Positions 59,469 through 64,000 of a DNA stretch of 64,000 nt are shown here, piece by piece; position 1 is the stretch's first letter, and each line of letters opens with the position of its first letter. Location: positions 124,001 to 188,000 of the forward strand of contig NZ_VYPZ01000002.1 of the NCBI RefSeq assembly GCF_008710155.1, in the 5' to 3' direction. The position numbers and the translations under genes are program-made. Under the pieces are notes generated by a model, which saw only the letters and a program-made list of their open reading frames with translations, made no database searches and was not told the DNA's origin. The stretch comes from Sphingobium limneticum. Its GTDB lineage: Bacteria; Pseudomonadota; Alphaproteobacteria; Sphingomonadales; Sphingomonadaceae.

Positions 59469-60125
59469 ATGGCTCGTTTCAAGAAGTTCGGCTTGATTGC
59501 AGCGCCCGCTCTGGCGCTGGTCGCGCTGTCCGGTTGCACCACTGGCTTCAAGGCCAATGTCGCCCGCTTCCAGCAACTCCCTGCCCCTGCCGGGCAAAGC
59601 TATACCGTCGTCGCCGACGATCCGCGCCTGGCCGGTGGGCTGGAATTCGCCCATTATGCCGACCTGGTCGGGCAGCGTCTGGCCCAGACCGGCTATGTCG
59701 CGGCCAGCGACCCGGCCCGCGCCGACCTGATCGTGCGCGTCGCCTATGATGTCGACAATGGCCGTGAAAAGGTCCGCTCGACCGGCTTTGGCGGCGGGTA
59801 CGGATCGGCCTGGGGGCCGTGGGGCGGTGGCTTTGGCGGCCGTTGGGGTCGCCCATGGGGCTATGGCTTCTATGATCCCTGGCTGTTTGGCGGTGGCGGT
59901 TTCAACGACGTGTCGAGCTACACCGTCTATACCAGCGACCTCAGCCTGAAGATCGACCGCGCAGCCGACAATCGCCGCCTGTTCGAAGGCAAGGCGAGCG
60001 CCCAGTCGCTGTCCAACAAGCTGACCTATCTGGTGCCGAACCTGATCGACGTGATGTTCACCAACTTCCCCGGCAAGAGCGGCGAAGATGTGAAGGTGAC
60101 GCTGCCGCCCGAAAAGCGGGGCTGA
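59469..60125 (+). CDS. DUF4136 lipoprotein
   Basis: The 218-residue product has a lipobox (LALVALSGCTT, Cys about 23) and the DUF4136 pattern: RLAGGLEFAHYADLVGQRLAQTGYVAASDPARADLIVRVAYDVD. A Gly/Trp-rich low-complexity loop follows (about 102-140, GFGGGYGSAWGPWGGGFGGRW...). The end is VYTSDLSLKIDRAADNRRLFEGKASAQS. Function unknown. AGGAC lies upstream of the ATG and an intrinsic terminator follows. Confidence 0.92.
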   Translation: MARFKKFGLIAAPALALVALSGCTTGFKANVARFQQLPAPAGQSYTVVADDPRLAGGLEFAHYADLVGQRLAQTGYVAASDPARADLIVRVAYDVDNGREKVRSTGFGGGYGSAWGPWGGGFGGRWGRPWGYGFYDPWLFGGGGFNDVSSYTVYTSDLSLKIDRAADNRRLFEGKASAQSLSNKLTYLVPNLIDVMFTNFPGKSGEDVKVTLPPEKRG

Positions 60126-60150
60126 GTACAGACCCCGCTTCATGCGGTTC

Positions 60151-60186
60151 AAAAAGCCGGTGCATCGCAGGATGCGCCGGCTTTTT
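60151..60186 (+). terminator. Intrinsic terminator of the DUF4136 gene
   Basis: AAAAAGCCGGTGCATC (60151-60166) pairs with GATGCGCCGGCTTTTT (60171-60186), one G-T pair, loop GCAG, followed by TTTT on the plus strand. The A-tract also permits function on the minus strand. Confidence 0.92.
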
Positions 60187-60286
60187 TGTCATGGGACTGA
60201 AATTTCCCTGTTTCGTCCGTCCGCATAGCGGATAGCCTGCCCCGGCCCGTTGCCATTCAGGCACCCTTGCCAGGAAGTTCACACCC

Positions 60287-61504
60287 ATGTCCCTGACCGT
60301 CCGCATCCTGATCGCGCTTGTGCTGGGCCTGGCCTGCGGGATCGCGCTGGCGGAAGGGGGCGGGCCATGGGGGGACGATATCGTGGCGCTGGCCCAGCCG
60401 ATCGGCAAGGCGTGGCTTGGCGGGCTTCAAATGCCGCTCATTCCGCTGATCTTCGCGCTGCTGGTGACGGGCATCACCCAGGCGGCGACCAGTGCGCGGA
60501 CCAACGGCCTGGCCGGGCGCGCGATCGCCCTGTTCGCGATCCTGCTGGTCGGATCGGCGGCCGTCGCGGCGCTGGTGGGACCGATGATGCTGCATGTCTG
60601 GCCCGTGCCGGCCGGGGCCGTCGGCGCGCTGGCGGGGGCGGAGGGCGTGGCCGAAGTACCGGACGTGCGCCCGTCTGCCGACTGGCTGCTGGGTTTCATC
60701 CCGGTCAATCCATTGAAGTCCGCCAGCGAAGGGCAGGTGGTGGCCGTGGTGCTGTTCGCGCTGATCTTCGGCTTTGCCGTCACCCGCATCGCCGAAGCGC
60801 GCCGCGCGCTGCTGACCGGCTTCTTTCAGGCGCTGGCCGATGCGCTGCTGGTCGTGGTCGGCTGGGTGTTGTGGCTGGCCCCTGTCGGCGTCTTCGCGCT
60901 GGCGCTGGTGGCAGGCGCGCGATCCGGTCTGGCGACGGCGGGCGCGCTGCTTCACTATATCGGCTTCATCGTGCTGATCTGCGTCATCGTGACCCTGCTC
61001 GTCTATCCGCTGGTCATGATCGCCGGGCGAATCGGGCTGGGCCGCTTCGTCCGCGCCGCTGTGCCCGCGCAGGCCATCGCCTTCTCCACGCAAAGCTCGA
61101 TCGCGTCGCTGCCCGCGATGATTCAGGCGAGCGATGGCCCGCTCGCCGTGCGGGAAACCACGCGCAGCATCGTCCTGCCGCTCGCCATATCCCTGTTCCG
61201 CATCACCAGTCCGCCGGCCAATCTGGGCGTCGCCCTCTATGTGGCGGCGATGAACGGGGCGGCGCTCGGCCCGGCGCAACTGGTGATGGGCGTGCTGGTG
61301 GCCGCGATCGTCAGCCTGGCGGCGGTCGGCCTGCCCAGCCAGATCACCTTCTTCACCACCACCGGTCCCATCTGCCTGGCCATGGGTGTGCCGGTGGAGG
61401 CGCTGCCCCTGCTGTTGGCGGTGGAGACGGTGCCCGACATCTTCCGCACGGTCGGCAACGTCACCGCCGACATGGCGGCGGGCCGGATTTTGGATCGGGC
61501 GTAA
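60287..61504 (+). CDS. Dicarboxylate/amino acid:cation symporter (DAACS, GltP/DctA-like)
   Basis: The 405-residue membrane protein has the GltPh-type features: helical N-terminal half, the HP1 serine-rich tip QAIAFSTQSSIASLPAMIQ, TM7 with ISLFRITSPPANLGVALYVAAMNG, and the HP2 and TM8 region. It imports C4-dicarboxylates or acidic amino acids with H+ or Na+. The ATG at 60287 has AGGAAG at 8 nt. It converges on the cyclophilin gene with 3 nt between stop codons. Confidence 0.93.
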   Translation: MSLTVRILIALVLGLACGIALAEGGGPWGDDIVALAQPIGKAWLGGLQMPLIPLIFALLVTGITQAATSARTNGLAGRAIALFAILLVGSAAVAALVGPMMLHVWPVPAGAVGALAGAEGVAEVPDVRPSADWLLGFIPVNPLKSASEGQVVAVVLFALIFGFAVTRIAEARRALLTGFFQALADALLVVVGWVLWLAPVGVFALALVAGARSGLATAGALLHYIGFIVLICVIVTLLVYPLVMIAGRIGLGRFVRAAVPAQAIAFSTQSSIASLPAMIQASDGPLAVRETTRSIVLPLAISLFRITSPPANLGVALYVAAMNGAALGPAQLVMGVLVAAIVSLAAVGLPSQITFFTTTGPICLAMGVPVEALPLLLAVETVPDIFRTVGNVTADMAAGRILDRA

Positions 61505-61507
61505 AAA

Positions 61508-62125
61508 TCAAGGCACCCGCCGCGCGGTGACGATGCGAATCGGGGCGGCGAGCATCTGGCCCTTCATCACGCCTTCCCCGGCGGTGGGCGATTTGGGCGC
61601 GGCGAGGATCGCCTTCACCACGTCCAGCCCCTCCACCACATGGGCGAAGACGGCAAAGCCCTGATTGTCGCCCGGTGCTTCGGGAAGGGCGTCCATGGCA
61701 GGCATCTTGCCCAGCACGATGAAGAAGTCACCCGTCGCGCTGCCCGGCGCATAGCGGGCCATCGACAGCGCACCGTCATCATGGGTGAGGCCGGTCTGCG
61801 TGGTCGGCTCATGCTTGATCGGCGGCAGGATGCGCTTGGGGTCGTTCTGTGCCCCGGCCTGCACGAAGCCGTAATCGGCCGCGCCCACGCCGCGATAGAA
61901 AGCGGTGCCGTCGAACCGTTTCTGGTCGACATATTTCAGGAAGTTGGCGGCAGTGACCGGCGCCTTGTCCACATGGACGGCGACGATGATCGGGCCGGCG
62001 CTGGTATCGAGCGCGACCCGCACGTCATGGGACGCCGGTGCAGGCGGCGCGGCTGGCGCCGTCTGCGCCGCGACGGGCGAAAGGGTCAGCAGGGTGGCGA
62101 GCAGCAGGGCTAGGGAGCGAATCAT
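61508..62125 (-). CDS. Peptidyl-prolyl cis-trans isomerase, cyclophilin type, exported
   Basis: The 205-residue product has a signal peptide (LALLLATLLTLSPVAAQ) and a cyclophilin domain: VTAANFLKYVDQKRFDGTAFYRGV with the catalytic Arg after FYR, then GALSMARYAPGSATGDFFIVLG, NQGFAVFAHVVEGLDVVKAI. Some residues differ from the classical FHRVI and GxLSMAN motifs (YRGV, SMAR), as in periplasmic sphingomonad forms. It assists protein folding in the periplasm. CTAGGC lies 7 nt before its ATG and no Shine-Dalgarno is visible. Confidence 0.93.
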   Translation of the reverse strand: MIRSLALLLATLLTLSPVAAQTAPAAPPAPASHDVRVALDTSAGPIIVAVHVDKAPVTAANFLKYVDQKRFDGTAFYRGVGAADYGFVQAGAQNDPKRILPPIKHEPTTQTGLTHDDGALSMARYAPGSATGDFFIVLGKMPAMDALPEAPGDNQGFAVFAHVVEGLDVVKAILAAPKSPTAGEGVMKGQMLAAPIRIVTARRVP

Positions 62126-62170
62126 GCGCCCAGCCTAGCCTGTCTTGCGGCAGGCGCCAGAGGGCTGCGT

Positions 62171-63580
62171 TCAGCCTTCCAGCAGGCGCTGCAACGCGCG
62201 GACGTCGGCGTCCATATCCGGGTTGCTCTCCCGCAGCGCCTCGATCGTGCGCACGGCATGGATCACCGTGCTATGATCGCGGCCACCGAAGATGCGGCCG
62301 ATTTCGGGCAGCGAGCGCGGCGTCATCTTCTTGGCGAGGTACATCGCCACCTGACGCGGGCGGGCGACCGCGCGGGCGCGGCGCTTGGAGCGCATTTCCG
62401 ACGGGTCGATCTTGAAATGGGCGGCGCAGGCCTTCTGGATTTCATCCACGGTGATGCGACGGGCATTGGCGCGCACGGCATCGGCCAGCATCTGCTGCGC
62501 GAAGTCGAGGTCGATCGAGCGGCCGGTCAGCTGGCCATAGGCGACCAGCTTGTTGAACGCGCCTTCCAGTTCGCGCACGTTCGACCGGATCGAACGGGCC
62601 AGAAAGTCGATGACGGCGTCGGGCACCGGCGGATCGCCCGCCACGGCGCGCTTGGCCTCCAGGATGGCGAGGCGCAGGTCGAGGCCGGCCGGCTGAATGT
62701 CGGCGACCAGGCCACCGGCCAGACGCGACAGGATGCGCGGGTCGATCGATTCGAGCAGCTGCGGCGCCCGGTCGGCGGTCACGACGATGCGCGCGCCGGT
62801 ATCGATCAGGTCGTTGATCGTGTGGAGAAACTCCTCCTGCGTCGATCCCTTGCCCGCGATGAACTGGATGTCGTCGATCAGCAGCAGGCGCGCGGCGCGC
62901 AGCCGGCCCTTGAACGCCATGGTCTCATTGGCGCGCATGGCGTTCACGAATTCGACCATGAAGCGTTCGGCCGACATGTAGAGCACCGCCTGCGACGGGC
63001 TGTGCGCGGAGAAGGCGCGAGCGATCGAGTGCAGCAGGTGCGTCTTGCCCTGACCGGTGCCGCCATGGATGAACAGCGGGCTGAAACGCGGCGTGGCTTC
63101 GCCCGCCATCGCCTGCGCCGCCGAAAAGGCCAGGCGATTGGTGTCGCCGGTCACGAATGCGTCGAAACCATGGCGCGGCAGGAAGTTGGACGCGATCGCG
63201 ACCGGCGCTTCGACGAGCGAAGGGGCCGCCGCTTCGACATGCACGACTTCGAGCAGGCGCGGGCCGGGCACGTCGGTCGCCCGGCGCAGGCGCACTTCGC
63301 GCACGCCGACGCTGGCACTGCGCCAGGCCATGCGCAGGCGGTCGCCAAACTGGCCGGACACGAAATTGGCGCTGAAGTCGCTGGCGACCAGCAGGTCGAG
63401 CGTCTGCGATTCGGCGCAATAATCGCCCAGGCGCACGGGCTTCAACCACTGGTCGAACATGCGGGCGCCGACATCTCGGCGCAGGCCGGCGCGGATCGCG
63501 GTCCAGGCGGATTCCAGACCTGCGTCGGCCTTGTCCACCTGTCCGTCCTGCCAACCAACCACGCGCACACTATCCTTCAT
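62171..63580 (-). CDS. dnaA: Chromosomal replication initiator DnaA
   Basis: A protein of about 469 residues. Domain I starts near AWTAIRAGLRRDVGARMFDQWLKPV. Domain III has the Walker A HGGTGQGKTHLLHSI, Walker B LLLIDDIQFIAGK, and Arg-finger region RLAGGLVADIQP. Domain IV carries the DnaA-box-binding signature GGRDHSTVIHAVRTIEAL. ATG 63580 is chosen; a TTG at 63601 and GTGs just inside are alternatives. No cluster of TTATCCACA boxes was seen upstream, so the origin is probably elsewhere, as in many alphaproteobacteria. Confidence 0.97.
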   Translation of the reverse strand: MKDSVRVVGWQDGQVDKADAGLESAWTAIRAGLRRDVGARMFDQWLKPVRLGDYCAESQTLDLLVASDFSANFVSGQFGDRLRMAWRSASVGVREVRLRRATDVPGPRLLEVVHVEAAAPSLVEAPVAIASNFLPRHGFDAFVTGDTNRLAFSAAQAMAGEATPRFSPLFIHGGTGQGKTHLLHSIARAFSAHSPSQAVLYMSAERFMVEFVNAMRANETMAFKGRLRAARLLLIDDIQFIAGKGSTQEEFLHTINDLIDTGARIVVTADRAPQLLESIDPRILSRLAGGLVADIQPAGLDLRLAILEAKRAVAGDPPVPDAVIDFLARSIRSNVRELEGAFNKLVAYGQLTGRSIDLDFAQQMLADAVRANARRITVDEIQKACAAHFKIDPSEMRSKRRARAVARPRQVAMYLAKKMTPRSLPEIGRIFGGRDHSTVIHAVRTIEALRESNPDMDADVRALQRLLEG

Positions 63581-63945
63581 AACCTTAGACGACCCTACCA
63601 ACTATGCCCCCCGTTATCGGGCAGGAAAAAAGACGCACGAAGCCTGACCCGGAAACGCCCCCGTTTCCGGATTCTCCACGACAATCAATCTTTCAAGATG
63701 GCCGCCTCAAGGTGATTCGACGGCGGCCGGATTTCAAAAATAGACGGGCCTGCTTCATGGGATCAAGGGCAGCCTGGTTCAAAAAAGTGAAATAAAGCCG
63801 TTGACTCGGCAAAGCCGCGGGAATCCGCCGACAATCAAATTATGACAGTTTTTCAACACTTTATTAGCTGCAATTTATGCCGCAGCGCGTCGAATCGCGG
63901 GAAATTGGTCGATCGTTAAAGTGACGTTATTGTGAAGAAACGACG
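63581..63945. other. dnaA upstream region, no supported gene
   Basis: An AT-richer stretch, especially 63780-63940, that should contain the dnaA promoter(s). I see no perfect DnaA box and no RNA gene. Short open frames on the plus strand have no recognisable domain. Confidence 0.5.
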
Positions 63946-63978
63946 AAAGGCCCGCCCCGATAGCCGGGGCGGGCCTTT
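63946..63978 (-). terminator. Strong terminator hairpin upstream of dnaA
   Basis: A perfect 14-bp stem AAAGGCCCGCCCCG / CGGGGCGGGCCTTT with loop ATAGC; A and T tracts on both sides make it usable in both directions. It probably ends the next gene outside the window, which in related genomes is often rpsT (inference). Confidence 0.85.
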
Positions 63979-64000
63979 AATGCGTCCGTAAAGCCAGAGG

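Noticed and set aside
63581-64000. Possible chromosomal origin upstream of dnaA
   Set aside because: No clustered TTATCCACA-type boxes were visible; only moderate AT-richness.

Overview
The window is a chromosomal segment of a high-GC alphaproteobacterium, almost certainly a sphingomonad (Sphingomonadaceae; Sphingobium or Sphingomonas type). The evidence is the pckA-chvI-chvG-hprK-rapZ-PTS block, the NDUFA12-DUF2155-aat and secB / Tim44-mltA-smr arrangements, a ThiS-ThiG fusion, an Ala/Glu-tailed S16, TonB-dependent receptors, and many short palindromic intergenic repeats of the kind common in these genomes. I see no rRNA, tRNA, CRISPR array, phage or insertion sequence. Most of the window is core genome, densely packed on both strands, with about sixty protein genes.

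Layout. 1-8.5 kb: nitronate monooxygenase (cut by the window edge), aspartate kinase, ubiG, a YdeI-like protein, a CitE-like lyase, an SPFH/NfeD membrane pair and a TonB-dependent receptor. 8.5-14.3 kb: a more accessory stretch with a Tat-exported GH1 glycosidase, a small HTH protein, a DUF885 metallohydrolase, ferredoxin-NADP reductase and a DUF937-like protein. 14.4-20.7 kb: pckA divergent from chvI-chvG-hprK-rapZ-EIIA-HPr, a regulatory module linking envelope/acid sensing, PTS phosphorylation state and carbon flux. 20.8-27.6 kb: transporters, an rRNA/tRNA methyltransferase, GNAT and a second TonB-dependent receptor. 27.9-34.1 kb: the translation/secretion operon ffh, rpsP, rimM ... trmD, rplS, split between rimM and trmD by vapBC, a serine hydrolase and a small membrane protein. 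34.6-38.5 kb: thiSG, then aroQ-accB-accC-arsC-like. 38.5-43.5 kb: an orphan ParA-like ATPase, a membrane PAS-GGDEF-EAL protein and a fatty-acyl-AMP ligase. 43.6-47.5 kb: recX, a second small HTH protein, a DUF559 nuclease bracketed by inverted repeats, DUF192, NDUFA12, DUF2155 and aat. 47.6-53.2 kb: peptidases (M19, S66), dapE and a second GGDEF-EAL protein. 53.3-64 kb: Tim44-mltA-smr, secB, murJ, trpS, DUF4136 lipoprotein, a dicarboxylate symporter, cyclophilin and dnaA.

The most distinctive features are non-coding. One family of palindromic elements with CCCTCTCCC-type hairpins and a TGAGGG end occurs as single copies and as head-to-head doublets. In one place (44727-45196) the two inverted arms enclose exactly one gene, a DUF559 endonuclease, which resembles a REP doublet expanded into a nuclease-carrying cassette. 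A separate palindrome of about 146 nt (6221-6366) supplies the stop codons of both converging genes. Several genes without a Shine-Dalgarno sequence have a CTA(A/G)GC-like -10 element 6 to 8 nt before the ATG, which suggests leaderless transcripts.
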